Shown: in pieces, positions 1 to 11,661 of the stretch | How positions within the stretch are numbered: position 1 is the stretch's first letter | Layout of the letters: each line of letters starts with the position of its first letter | Source: Chlorocebus sabaeus | Lineage: Eukaryota > Chordata > Mammalia > Primates > Cercopithecidae | Direction of reading: 5' to 3' | DNA: 64,000 bases | Assembly (NCBI RefSeq): GCF_047675955.1 | Contig: NW_027327642.1 | Span: 186,001-250,000, forward strand | Notes under the pieces: generated by a model | Database searches by the model: none | What the model was told of the DNA's origin: nothing | Seen by the model: the letters and a program-made list of their open reading frames with translations, nothing else | Program-made: the position numbers and the translations under genes

Positions 1-629
1 CTGAGAAACTGCTCTGTGTTTCTGTTAATTCATCTCACAGAGTTACATATTTCCCTTCAAGAAACCTTTCGCTAAAGCAGTTCTTGTGGAATTGGCAAAG
101 GGATATTTGGAAGCCCATAGAGGGCTATGGTGAAAATGAAATATCTTCCGTTCAAAACTGGAAAGAAGCTTTCTGAGAAACTGCTGTGTGTTTTTTTAAT
201 TCATCTCACAAAGTTACATCTTTCCCTTCAAGAAACCTTTCGCTAAGGCTCTTCTTGTGGAATTGACAAAGGGATATTTGGAAGCCCATAGAGGGCTATG
301 GTGAAACAGGAAATACTTCCGTTCGAAACTGGAAAGAAGCTTTCTGAGAAACTGCTCTGTGTTCTGTTAATTCATCTCACAGAGTTACATCTTTCCCTTC
401 AAGAAGCCTTTCGCTAAGGGTGTTCTTGTGGAATTGGCAAAGGGATATTTGGAAGCCCATAGTGGGCTATGGTGAAACAGGAAATATCTTCCGTTCAAAA
501 CTGGAAAGAAGCTTTCTGAGAAACTGCTCTGTGTTCTCTTAATTCATCTCACAGAGTTACATCTTTCCCTTCAGGAAGCCTTTCGCTAAGGCTGTTCTTG
601 TGGAATTGGCAAAGGGATATTTGGAAGCC

Positions 630-643
630 CATAGAATTCTATG
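630..643. other. Perfect 14-bp palindrome with EcoRI site (HOR copy 1)
   Basis: catagaattctatg reads the same on both strands. It arises from a change in the usual catagagggctatg, and happens once per HOR copy. Confidence 0.85.
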
Positions 644-982
644 TTGAAAAAGGATATATCTTCCGTTCAAAACTGGAAAGAAGCTTTCTGAGAAACTGCT
701 CTGTGTTCTCTTAATTCATCTCGCAGAGTTATATCTTTCCCTTCAGGAAGCCTTTCGCTAAGGCTGTTCTTGTGGAATTGGCAAAGGGATATTTGAAAGC
801 CCATAGAGGGCTATGGTGAAACTGGAAACATCTTCCGTTCAAAACCGGAAAGAAGATTTCTGAGAAACTGCTCTGTGTAATGTTAATTCATCTCACAGAG
901 TTACATCTTTCCCTTCAGGAATCCTTTCGCTAAGGCTGTTCTTGTGGAATTGGCAAAGGGATATTTGGAAGCCCATAGAGGG

Positions 983-999
983 CTATGGTGAAAAAGGAA
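983..999 (+). promoter_or_regulatory. A box / pJ-alpha motif, reference example
   Basis: The 17 bases ctatggtgaaaaaggaa match the reverse complement of the pJ-alpha binding motif (TTCCTTTTYCACCRTAG) at every position. The same string occurs in most monomers of the window; common losses are gtgaaacagg, gtgaaactgg and gttgaaaaagg. In human arrays this site is the alternative to the CENP-B box at the same monomer position. Binding in this species is inferred. Confidence 0.7.
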
Positions 1000-1348
1000 A
1001 TATCTTCCGTTCAAAACTGGAAAGAAGCTTTCTGAGAAACTGCTGTGTGTTCTCTTAATTCATCACACAAAGTTACATCTTTCCCTTCAAGAAGCCTTTC
1101 GCTAAGGCTGTTCTTGTGGAATTGGCAAAGGGATATTTGGAAGCCAATAGAGGGCTATGGTGAAACAGGAAATATCTTCCGTTCAAAACTGGAAAGAAGC
1201 TTTCAGAGAAACTGCTCTGTGTTCTGTTAATTCATCTCACAGGGTTACATCTTTCCCTTCAAGAAGCCTTTCGCTAAGGCTGTTCTTGTGGAATTGGCAA
1301 AGGGATATTTGGAAGCCCATAGAGGTCTATGGTGAAAAAGGAAATATC

Positions 1349-1365
1349 TTCCGTTCAAAACGGGA
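1349..1365 (+). promoter_or_regulatory. Near-CENP-B box (8 of 9 core bases)
   Basis: The motif ttccgttcaaaacggga against core NTTCGNNNNANNCGGGN fails only at the third base (c for t). It agrees with the full box YTTCGTTGGAARCGGGA at 14 of 17 bases. The ordinary monomer has actgg here; the change to acggg supplies the CGGG half. Whether CENP-B binds is unknown. Confidence 0.45.
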
Positions 1366-1692
1366 AAGAAGCTTTCTGAGAAACTGCTCTGTGTTCTATT
1401 AATTCATCTCACAGAGTTACATCTTTCCCTTCAGGAAGCCTTTCGATAAGGCTGTTCTTGTGGAATTGGCAAAAGGATATTTGAAAGCCCATAGAGGGCT
1501 ATGGTGAAAAAGGAAATATCTTCCTTTCAAAACTGGAAAGAAGCTTTCTGAGGAACTTCTCTGTATTCTGTTAATTCATCTCACAGAGTTACATCGTTCC
1601 CTTCAGGAAGCCTTTCGCTAAGGCTGTTCTTGTGGAATTTGCAAAGGGATATTTGAAAGCCCATAGAGGGCTATGGTGAAAAAGGAAATATC

Positions 1693-1709
1693 TTCCGTTC
1701 AAAACGGGA
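1693..1709 (+). promoter_or_regulatory. Near-CENP-B box, two monomers downstream
   Basis: Same 17 bases as at 1,349, spaced 344 bp (two monomers) from it. The monomer in between has the ordinary actgg form. Confidence 0.45.
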
Positions 1710-3583
1710 AAGAAGCTTTCTGAGAATCTGCTCTGTGTTCTGTTAATTCATCACACAGAGTTACATCTTTCCCTTCAAGAAGCCTTTCGCTAATGCTGTT
1801 CCTGTGGAATTGGCAAAGGGATATTTGGAAGCCCATAGAGGGCTATGGTGAATAAGAAAATATCTTCCGTTCAGAACTGGAAAGAAGCTTTCTGAGAAAC
1901 TGCTCTGTGTTCTGATAATTCATCTCACAGAGTTACATCTTTCCCTTCAAGAAGCCTTTCGCTAAGTCTGTTCTTGTGGAATTGGCAAAGGGATATTTGG
2001 AAGCCCATACAGGGCTATGGTGAAAAAGGAAATATCTTCCGTTAAAAACTAGAAAGAAGCTTTCTGAGAAACTACTCTGTGTTCTGTTAATTCATCTCAC
2101 AGAGTTACATCTTTCCCTTCAGGAATCCTTTCTCTAAGGCTGTTCTTGTGGAATTGGCAAAGGGATATTTGGAGCCCATACAGGGCTATGGTGAAAAAGG
2201 AAATATCTTCCGTTCAAAACTGGAAAGAAGCTTTCTGAGAAACTGCTCTGTGTTCTCTTAATTCATCTCACAAAGTTACATTTTTCCCTTAAGGAAGCCT
2301 TTCGCTGAGGCTGTTCTTGTGGAATTGGCACAGGGATATTTGGAAGCCCATAGACGGCAATGGTGAAAAAGGAAATATCTTCCGTTCAAAACTGGAAAGA
2401 AGCTTTCTGAGAAACTGCTCTGTGTTCTCTTAATTCATCTCACAGAGTTACATCTTTCCCTTCAAGAAACCTTTCGCTAAAGCTGTTCTTGTGGAATTGG
2501 CAAAGGGATATTTGGAAGCCCATAGAGGGCTATGGTGAAACAGGAAATATCTTCCGTTCAAAACTGGAAAGAAGCTTTCAGAGAAACTGCTCTGTGTTCT
2601 GTTAATTCATCTCACAGAGTTACATCTTTCCCTTCCGGAATCCTTTCGCTAAGACTGTTCTTCTGGAATTGGAAAAGGGATATTTGGAAGCCCATAGAGG
2701 GCTATGGTGAAAAAGGAAATATCTTCCGTTCAAAACTGGAAAGAAGCTTTCTGAGAAACTGCTGTGTGTTCTCTTAATTCATCTCACAAACTTACATCTT
2801 TCCCTTCAAGAAGCCTTTCGCTAAGGCTGTTCTTGTGGAATTGGCAAAGGGATATTTGGAAGCCCTTAGAGGGCTATGGTGAAACAGGAAATATCTTCCG
2901 TTCAAAACTGGAAAGAAGCTTTCAGAGAATCTGCTCTTTGTTCTGTTAATTCATCTCACAGAGTTACATCTTTCCCTTCAAGAAGCCTTTCGCTAAGGCT
3001 CCTCTTGTGGAATTGGCAAAGGGATATTTGGAAGCCCATAGAGGGCTATGGTGAAACTGGAAACATCTTCCGTTCAAAACCGGAAAGAAGATTTCTGAGA
3101 AACTGCTCTGTGTAATGTTAATTCATCTCACAGAGTTACATCTTTCCCTTCAGGAATCCTTTCGCTAAGGCTGTTCTTGTGGAATTGGCAAAGGGATATT
3201 TGGAAGCCCATAGAGGGCTATGGTGAAAAAGGAAATATCTTCCGTTCAAAACTGGAAAGAAGCTTTCTGAGAAACTGCTGTGTGTTCTCTTAATTCATCT
3301 CACAAAGTTACATCTTTCCCTTCAAGAAGCCTTTCGCTAAGGCTGTTCTTGTGGAATTGGCAAAGGGATATTTGGAAGCCAATAGAGGGCTATGGTGAAA
3401 CAGGAAATATCTTCCGTTCAAAACTGGAAAGAAGCTTTCAGAGAAACTGCTCTGTGTTCTGTTAATTCATCTCACAGGGTTACATCTTTCCCTTCAAGAA
3501 GCCTTTCGCTAAGGCTGTTCTTGTGGAATTGGCAAAGGGATATTTGGAAGCCCATAGAGGTCTATGGTGAAAAAGGAAATATC

Positions 3584-3600
3584 TTCCGTTCAAAACGGGA
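3584..3600 (+). promoter_or_regulatory. Near-CENP-B box, second 13-monomer block
   Basis: Duplicate of the 1,349 site at +2,235; the 17 bases are unchanged. Confidence 0.45.
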
Positions 3601-3927
3601 AAGAAGCTTTCTGAGAAACTGCTCTGTGTTCTATTAATTCATCTCACAGAGTTACATCTTTCCCTTCAGGAAGCCTTTCGATAAGGCTGTTCTTGTGGAA
3701 TTGGCAAAAGGATATTTGAAAGCCCATAGAGGGCTATGGTGAAAAAGGAAATATCTTCCGTTCAAAACTGGAAAGAAGCTTTCTGAGGAACTTCTCTGTA
3801 TTCTGTTAATTCATCTCACAGAGTTACATCGTTCCCTTCAGGAAGCCTTTCGCTAAGGCTGTTCTTGTGGAATTTGCAAAGGGATATTTGAAAGCCCATA
3901 GAGGGCTATGGTGAAAAAGGAAATATC

Positions 3928-3944
3928 TTCCGTTCAAAACGGGA
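3928..3944 (+). promoter_or_regulatory. Near-CENP-B box, second 13-monomer block
   Basis: Duplicate of the 1,693 site at +2,235; the 17 bases are unchanged. Confidence 0.45.
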
Positions 3945-6656
3945 AAGAAGCTTTCTGAGAATCTGCTCTGTGTTCTGTTAATTCATCACACAGAGTTACA
4001 TCTTTCCCTTCAAGAAGCCTTTCGCTAATGCTGTTCCTGTGGAATTGGCAAAGGGATATTTGGAAGCCCATAGAGGGCTATGGTGAATAAGAAAATATCT
4101 TCCGTTCAGAACTGGAAAGAAGCTTTCTGAGAAACTGCTCTGTGTTCTGATAATTCATCTCACAGAGTTACATCTTTCCCTTCAAGAAGCCTTTCGCTAA
4201 GTCTGTTCTTGTGGAATTGGCAAAGGGATATTTGGAAGCCCATACAGGGCTATGGTGAAAAAGGAAATATCTTCCGTTAAAAACTAGAAAGAAGCTTTCT
4301 GAGAAACTACTCTGTGTTCTGTTAATTCATCTCACAGAGTTACATTTTTCCCTTCAGGAATCCTTTCTCTAAGGCTGTTCTTGTGGAATTGGCAAAGGGA
4401 TATTTGGAGCCCATACAGGGCTATGGTGAAAAAGGAAATATCTTCCGTTCAAAACTGGAAAGAAGCTTTCTGAGAAACTGCTCTGTGTTCTCTTAATTCA
4501 TCTCACAAAGTTACATTTTTCCCTTAAGGAAGCCTTTCGCTGAGGCTGTTCTTGTGGAATTGGCACAGGGATATTTGGAAGCCCATAGACGGCAATGGTG
4601 AAAAAGGAAATATCTTCCGTTCAAAACTGGAAAGAAGCTTTCTGAGAAACTGCTCTGTGTTCTCTTAATTCATCTCACAGAGTTACATCTTTCCCTTCAA
4701 GAAACCTTTCGCTAAAGCTGTTCTTGTGGAATTGGCAAAGGGATATTTGGAAGCCCATAGAGGGCTATGGTGAAACAGGAAATATCTTCCGTTCAAAACT
4801 GGAAAGAAGCTTTCAGAGAAACTGCTCTGTGTTCTGTTAATTCATCTCACAGAGTTACATCTTTCCCTTCCGGAATCCTTTCGCTAAGACTGTTCTTCTG
4901 GAATTGGAAAAGGGATATTTGGAAGCCCATAGAGGGCTATGGTGAAAAAGGAAATATCTTCCGTTCAAAACTGGAAAGAAGCTTTCTGAGAAACTGCTGT
5001 GTGTTCTCTTAATTCATCTCACAAACTTACATCTTTCCCTTCAAGAAGCCTTTCGCTAAGGCTGTTCTTGTGGAATTGGCAAAGGGATATTTGGAAGCCC
5101 TTAGAGGGCTATGGTGAAACAGGAAATATCTTCCGTTCAAAACTGGAAAGAAGCTTTCAGAGAATCTGCTCTTTGTTCTGTTAATTCATCTCACAGAGTT
5201 ACATCTTTCCCTTCAAGAAGCCTTTCGCTAAGGCTCCTCTTGTGGAATTGGCAAAGGGATATTTGGAAGCCCATAGAGGGCTATGGTGAAAAAGGAAATA
5301 TCTTCCGTTCAAAACTGGAAAGAAGCTTTCTGAGTAACTGCTCTGTGTTCTGTTAATTCATCTCACAGAGTTACATCTTTCCCTTCAAGAAGCTTTTCGC
5401 TAAGGCTGTTCTTGTGGAATTGGCAAAGGGATATTTGGAAGGCCACAGAGAGCTGTGGTGAAAAAGGAATTATCTTCCGTTCAGAACTGGAAAGAAGCTT
5501 TCTGAGAAACTTCTCTGTGTTCTGTTAATTCATTTCACAGAGTTACATCTTTCCCTTCAAGAAGCCTTTCGCTAACGCTGTTCTTGTGGAATTGGCAAAG
5601 GGATATTTGGAAGCCCTTAGAAGGCTATGTTGAAAAAGGAAATATCTTCCGTTGAAAACTGGAAAGAAGCTTTCTGAGGAACTGCTCTGTGTTCTGTCAA
5701 TTCATCTCACAGAGTTACATCTTTCCCTTCAAGAAGCTTTTCGCTAAGGCTGTTCTTGTGGAATTGGCAAAGGAACATTTGGAAGCCCATAGAGGGCTAT
5801 GGTGAAAAAGGAAATATCTTCCGTTCAAAACTGGAAAGAAGCTTTCTGAGAAACTGCTCTGTGTTCTGTTAATTCATCTCACAGAGTTACATCTTTCCCT
5901 TCAAGAAGCCTTTCGCCAAGTCTGTTCTTGTGGAATTGGCAAAAAGATATTTGGAAGCCCATAGAGGGCTATGGTGAAACAGGAAATATCTTCCGTTCAA
6001 AACTGGAAAGAAGCTTTCAGAGAAACTGTTCTGTGTTCTGTTAATTCATCTCACAGAGTTACATCTTTCCCTTCAGGAAGCCTTTCGCTTAGGCTGTTCT
6101 TGTGGATTTAGCAAAGGGATATTTGGAAGCCCATAGAGGGCTATGGTGAAAAAGGAAATATCTTCCGTTCAAAACTGGAAAGAAGCTTTCTGAGAACCTG
6201 CTCTGTGTTCTGTTAATTCATCTCACAGAGTTACATCTTTCCCTTCAAGAACCCTTTCGCTAAGGCTGTTCTTGTGGAATTGGCAAAGGGATATGTGGAA
6301 GGCCACAGAGAGCTATGGTGAAAAAGGAAATATCTTCCGTTCAGACCTTTAAAGAAGCTTTCTGAGAAACTTCTCTGTGTTCTGTTAATGCATTTCACAG
6401 AGTTACATCTTTCCCTTCAGGAAGCCTTTCGCTAAGGCTGTTCTTGTGGAATTGGCAAAGGGATATTTGGAAGCCCATAGAAGGCTATGTTGAAAAAGGA
6501 AATATCTTCCGTTCAAAACTGGAAAGAAGCTTTCTGAGAAACTGCTCTGTGTCCTGTTAATTCATCTCACAGCGTTACATATTTCCCTTCAAGAAGCCTT
6601 TCGCTAAGTCTGTTCTTGTGGAATTGGCAAAGGGATATTTGGAAGCCCATAGAGGG

Positions 6657-6673
6657 CTTCGGTGAAAAAGGAA
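6657..6673 (+). promoter_or_regulatory. A box shifted toward a CENP-B box (HOR copy 1)
   Basis: The motif cttcggtgaaaaaggaa occupies the A-box position, where human B-type monomers carry the CENP-B box. Two substitutions (at to tc) create TTCG, giving 7 of 9 core bases; C13 and G16 are missing. Binding is unproven. Confidence 0.4.
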
Positions 6674-8535
6674 ATATCTTCCGTTCAAAACTGGAAAGAA
6701 GCTTTCTGAGAAACTGCTCTGTGTTCTGTTAATTCATCTCACAGAGTTACATCTTTCACTTCAGGAATCCTTTCGCTAAGGCTGTTCTTGTGGAATTGGC
6801 AAAGGGATATTTGGAAGCCCATAGAGGGCTATGGTGAAAAAGGAAATATCTTCCGTTCAAAACTGGAAAGAAGCTTTCTGGGAAACTGCTGTGTGTTCTC
6901 TTAATTCATCTCACAAAGTTACATCTTTCCCTTCAAGAAGCCATTCGCTAAGGCTGTTCTTGTGGAATTGGCAAAGGGATATTTGGAAGCCCATAGAGGG
7001 CTATGGTGAAAAAGGAAATTTCTTCCGTACAAAACTGGAAAGAAGCTTTCTGAGAAACTGCTCTGTGTTCTGTTAATTCATCTCACAGAGTTACATCTTT
7101 CCCTTCAAGAAGCCTTTCGCTAAGGCTGTTCTTGTGGAATTTGCAAAAGGATATTTGGAAGCCCATAGAGGGCTATGGTGAAACAGGAAATATCTTCCAT
7201 TCAAACTGGAAAGAAGCTTTCTGAGAAACTGCTCTGTGTTCTCTTAATTCATCTCACAGAGTTACATCTTTCCCTTCAAGAAGCCTTTCGCTAAGGCTCT
7301 TCTTGTGGAATTGGCAAAGGGATATTAGGAAGCCCATAGAGGGCTATGGTGAAAAAGGAAATATCTTCCGTTCGAAACTGGAAAGAAGCTTTCTGAGAAA
7401 CTGCTCTGTGTTCTGTTAATTCAACTCACCGAGTTACATCTTTCCCTTAAGAAGCCTTTCGCTATGGCTGTTCTTGCGGAATTGGCAAAGGGATATTTGG
7501 AAGCCCATAGAGGGCTATGGTGAAAAAGGAAATATCTTCCGTTCAAAACTGGAAAGAAGCTTTCTGAGAAACTGCTCTGTGTTCTGTTAATTCATCTCAC
7601 AGAGTTACATCTTTCCCTTCAGGAAGCCTTTCGCTAAGGCTGTTCTTGTGGAATTGGCCAAGGGATATTTGGAAGCCCATAGAGGGCTATGGTGAAAAAG
7701 GAAATATCTTCCGTTCAAAACTGGAAAGAAGCTTTCTGAGAAACTCCTCTGTGTTCTGTTAATTCATCTCACAGAGTTACATCTTTCCCTTCAAGAAGCC
7801 TTTCGCTAAGGCTGTTCTTGTGGAATTGGCAAAGGGATATTTGGAAGCCCGTAGAGGGCTATGGTGAAAAAGGAAATATCTTCCGTTCAAAACTGGAAAG
7901 AAACTTTCTGAGAAACTGCTCTGTGTTCTGTTAATTCATCTCACAGAGTTACATCTTTCCCTTCAAGAAGCCTTTCGCTAAGGCTGTTCTTGTGGAATTG
8001 GCAAAGGGATATTTGGAAGGCCACAGAGAGCTATGGTGAAAAAGGAAATATCTTCCGTTCAGAACTGGAAAGAACCATTCTGAGAAACTGCTCTGTGTTC
8101 TGTTAATTCATCTCACAGAGTTACATCTTTCCCTTCAGAAAACCTTTCGCTAAGGCTGTTCTTGTGGAATTGGCAAAGGGATATTTGGAAGCCCATAGAG
8201 GGCTATGGTGAAAAAGGAAATAACTTCCGTTCAAAACTGGAAAGAAGCATTCTGAGAAACTGCTGTGTGTTCTCTTAATTCATCTCACAAAGTTACATCT
8301 TTCTCTTCAAGAAGCCTTTCGCTAAGGCTGTTCTTGTGGAATTGGCAAAGGGATATTTGGAAGCCCATAGAGGACTATTGTGAAACAGGAAATATCTTCC
8401 GTTCAAAACTGGAAAGAAGCTTTCAGAGAAACTGCTCTGTGTTCTGTTAATTCATCTCACAGAGGGACATCTTTCCCTTCAAGAAGCCTTTCGCTAAGGC
8501 TGTTCTTGTGGAATTGGCAAAGGGATATTTGGAAG

Positions 8536-9235
8536 CCCGTAGAGGGCTATGGTGAAAAAGGAAATATCTTCCGTTCAAAACTGGAAAGAAGCTTTCTGAG
8601 AAACTGCGCTGTGTACTGTTAATTCATCTCACAGAGTTACATCTTTCCCTTCAAGAAGCCTTTCGCTAAGGCTGTTTTTGTGGAATTGGCAAAGGGATAT
8701 TTGGAAGGCCACAGAGAGCTATGGTGAAAAAGGAAATATCTTCCGTTCAGAACTGAAAAGAAGCTTTCTGAGAAACTTCTCTGTGTTCTGTTAATTCATC
8801 TCACAGAGTTACATCTTTCCCTTCAGGAAGCTTTTCGCTAAGGCTGTTCTTGTGGAATTGGCAAAGGGATATTTGGAAGCCCACAGAGGGCTATGGTGAA
8901 AAAGGAAATATCTTCCGTTCAGAACTGGAAAGAAACTTTCTGAGAAACTGCTCGGTGCTCTGTTAATTCATCTCACAGAGTTACATCTTTCCCTTCAAAA
9001 GCCTTTCGCTAAGGCTGTTCTTGTGGAATTGGCAAAGGGATATTTGGAAGCCCTTAGAGGGCTATGGTGAAAAAGGAAGTATCTTCCGTTTAAAACTGGA
9101 AAGAAGCTTTCTGAGAAACTGCTCTGTGTTCTCTTAATTCATCTCACAGAGTTACATCTTTCCCTTCAGGAAGCCTTTCGCTAAGGCTGTTCTTGTGGAA
9201 TTGGCAAAGGGATATTTGGAAGCCCACAGAGGGCT
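8536..9235 (+). repeat. Shared module X in HOR copy 1
   Basis: An ordered run of about four monomers has these markers: cccgtagagg, gcgctgtgtactg, ctgtttttgtgg, aactgaaaagaag, gctcggtgctctg, cttcaaaagcc, cccttagaggg, ccgtttaaaac and cccacagaggg. The same run recurs in zone 1 and, differently embedded, in zone 2, so it predates both arrangements. Confidence 0.85.
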
Positions 9236-10598
9236 ATGGTGAAAAATGAAATATCTTCCGTTCAAAACTGGAAAGAAGCTTTCAGAGAAACTGCTCTGTG
9301 TTCTGTTAATTCATCTCACAGAGTTACATCTTTCCCTTCAAGAAGCCTTTCGCTAAGGCTGTTCTTGTGGAATTTGCAAAGGGATATTTGGAAGCCCATA
9401 GAGGGCTATGTTAAAGAAGGAAATATCTTCCGTTCAAAACTGGAAAGAAGCTTTCTGAGAAACTGCTCTGTGTTCTGTTAATTCATCTCACAGAGTAACA
9501 TCTTTCCCTTCAAGAAGCCTTTCGCTAAGACTGTTCCTGTGGAATTGGCAAAGGGATATTTGGAAGGCCACAGAGAGCTATGGTGAAAAAGGAAATATAT
9601 TCCGTTCAGAACTGGAAAGAAGCTTTCTGAGAAACTGCTCTGTGTTCTGTTAATTCATCTCACAGAGTTACATCCTTCCCTTCAAGAAGCCTTTCGCTAA
9701 GGCTGTTCTTGTGGAATTGGTAAAGGGATATTTGGAAGCCCATAGACGTTTACGGTGAAACTGGAAATACTTCCGTTCAAAACTGGAAAGAAGCTTTCTG
9801 AGAAACTGCTCTGTGTTCTCTTAATTCAACTCACAGAGTTACATCTTTCCCTTCAAGAAGCCTTTCGCTAAGACTGTTCCTGTGGAATTGGCAAAGGGAT
9901 ATTTGGAATCCCATGGAGGACTACGGTGAAAAAGGAAATATCTTCCGTTCAAAACTGGAAAGAAGCTTTCTGAGAAACTGCTCTGTGTTTCTGTTAATTC
10001 ATCTCACAGAGTTACATATTTCCCTTCAAGAAACCTTTCGCTAAAGCAGTTCTTGTGGAATTGGCAAAGGGATATTTGGAAGCCCATAGAGGGCTATGGT
10101 GAAAATGAAATATCTTCCGTTCAAAACTGGAAAGAAGCTTTCTGAGAAACTGCTGTGTGTTTTTTTAATTCATCTCACAAAGTTACATCTTTCCCTTCAA
10201 GAAACCTTTCGCTAAGGCTCTTCTTGTGGAATTGACAAAGGGATATTTGGAAGCCCATAGAGGGCTATGGTGAAACAGGAAATACTTCCGTTCGAAACTG
10301 GAAAGAAGCTTTCTGAGAAACTGCTCTGTGTTCTGTTAATTCATCTCACAGAGTTACATCTTTCCCTTCAAGAAGCCTTTCGATAAGGGTGTTCTTGTGG
10401 AATTGGCAAAGGGATATTTGGAAGCCCATAGTGGGCTATGGTGAAACAGGAAATATCTTCCGTTCAAAACTGGAAAGAAGCTTTCTGAGAAACTGCTCTG
10501 TGTTCTCTTAATTCATCTCACAGAGTTACATCTTTCCCTTCAGGAAGCCTTTCGCTAAGGCTGTTCTTGTGGAATTGGCAAAGGGATATTTGGAAGCC

Positions 10599-10612
10599 CA
10601 TAGAATTCTATG
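10599..10612. other. 14-bp palindrome (HOR copy 2)
   Basis: Equivalent of 630-643, unchanged; 9,969 bp from it. Confidence 0.85.
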
Positions 10613-11317
10613 TTGAAAAAGGATATATCTTCCGTTCAAAACTGGAAAGAAGCTTTCTGAGAAACTGCTCTGTGTTCTCTTAATTCATCTCGCAGAGTTA
10701 TATCTTTCCCTTCAGGAAGCCTTTCGCTAAGGCTGTTCTTGTGGAATTGGCAAAGGGATATTTGAAAGCCCATAGAGGGCTATGGTGAAACTGGAAACAT
10801 CTTCCGTTCAAAACCGGAAAGAAGATTTCTGAGAAACTGCTCTGTGTAATGTTAATTCATCTCACAGAGTTACATCTTTCCCTTCAGGAATCCTTTCGCT
10901 AAGGCTGTTCTTGTGGAATTGGCAAAGGGATATTTGGAAGCCCATAGAGGGCTATGGTGAAAAAGGAAATATCTTCCGTTCAAAACTGGAAAGAAGCTTT
11001 CTGAGAAACTGCTGTGTGTTCTCTTAATTCATCACACAAAGTTACATCTTTCCCTTCAAGAAGCCTTTCGCTGAGGCTGTTCTTGTGGAATTGGCAAAGG
11101 GATATTTGGAAGCCAATAGAGGGCTATGGTGAAACAGGAAATATCTTCCGTTCAAAACTGGAAAGAAGCTTTCAGAGAAACTGCTCTGTGTTCTGTTAAT
11201 TCATCTCACAGGGTTACATCTTTCCCTTCAAGAAGCCTTTCGCTAAGGCTGTTCTTGTGGAATTGGCAAAGGGATATTTGGAAGCCCATAGAGGTCTATG
11301 GTGAAAAAGGAAATATC

Positions 11318-11334
11318 TTCCGTTCAAAACGGGA
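11318..11334 (+). promoter_or_regulatory. Near-CENP-B box (HOR copy 2, site 1)
   Basis: Equivalent of 1,349 in copy 2, unchanged. Confidence 0.45.
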
Positions 11335-11661
11335 AAGAAGCTTTCTGAGAAACTGCTCTGTGTTCTATTAATTCATCTCACAGAGTTACATCTTTCCCTT
11401 CAGGAAGCCTTTCGATAAGGCTGTTCTTGTGGAATTGGCAAAAGGATATTTGAAAGCCCATAGAGGGCTATGGTGAAAAAGGAAATATCTTCCGTTCAAA
11501 ACTGGAAAGAAGCTTTCTGAGGAACTTCTCTGTATTCTGTTAATTCATCTCACAGAGTTACATCGTTCCCTTCAGGAAGCCTTTCGCTAAGGCTGTTCTT
11601 GTGGAATTTGCAAAGGGATATTTGAAAGCCCATAGAGGGCTATGGTGAAAAAGGAAATATC

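Larger units (their letters stand above)
797..3031 (+). repeat. 13-monomer block, first copy (HOR copy 1)
   Basis: This 2,235-bp block is repeated directly downstream. It opens with the monomer having gtgaaactgg and aaaaccggaaagaag, and ends at the monomer with ggctcctcttgtgg. One monomer has a 1-bp deletion (ggagcccatacaggg), which accounts for 13 x 172 minus 1. A stable difference marks the first copy: catcacacaaag here against catctcacaaag in the second copy, in every HOR copy that has both. Confidence 0.88.
3032..5266 (+). repeat. 13-monomer block, second copy (HOR copy 1)
   Basis: Near-identical direct repeat of the preceding 2,235 bp. After the ggctcctcttgtgg monomer the sequence continues with gtgaaaaagg rather than gtgaaactgg, which places the duplication end within about 5,266-5,290. 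A difference from the first block is tacatttttccc near 4,342. Confidence 0.88.
1..9969 (+). repeat. HOR copy 1, full-length 9,969-bp unit (~58 monomers)
   Basis: Position 1 onward is repeated from 9,970 onward with the same rare variants in the same order, for example gtgtttctgtt, the run tgtgttttttt, the palindrome catagaattctatg and the pair gtgaaactgg / aaaaccgg. The 9,969-bp length equals 58 x 172 minus 7, fitting 58 monomers with a few 1-bp deletions. It contains the tandem 13-monomer duplication (797-5,266). The phase is set by the window edge, so the unit start is arbitrary. Private variants include gatatgtgg near 6,292 and cttcctttc near 1,520. Confidence 0.93.

Noticed and set aside
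154..172. CENP-B-like match in ordinary monomers (ttccgttcaaaactgga)
   Set aside because: It matches only 7 of 9 core bases and lacks the CGGG half. It is the default monomer sequence, so I report only the acggg variants.
190..197. T-run (tgtgttttttt) as a terminator or poly-T signal
   Set aside because: It is a small variant of tgtgttctctt, repeated at the HOR period and not associated with any transcription unit.
2098..2113. Assembly error as the explanation for the HOR pattern
   Set aside because: Copies differ by consistent private and shared variants and by junctions at different places, which a simple duplicated contig would not give. Raw reads would still be needed to exclude local collapse or expansion.
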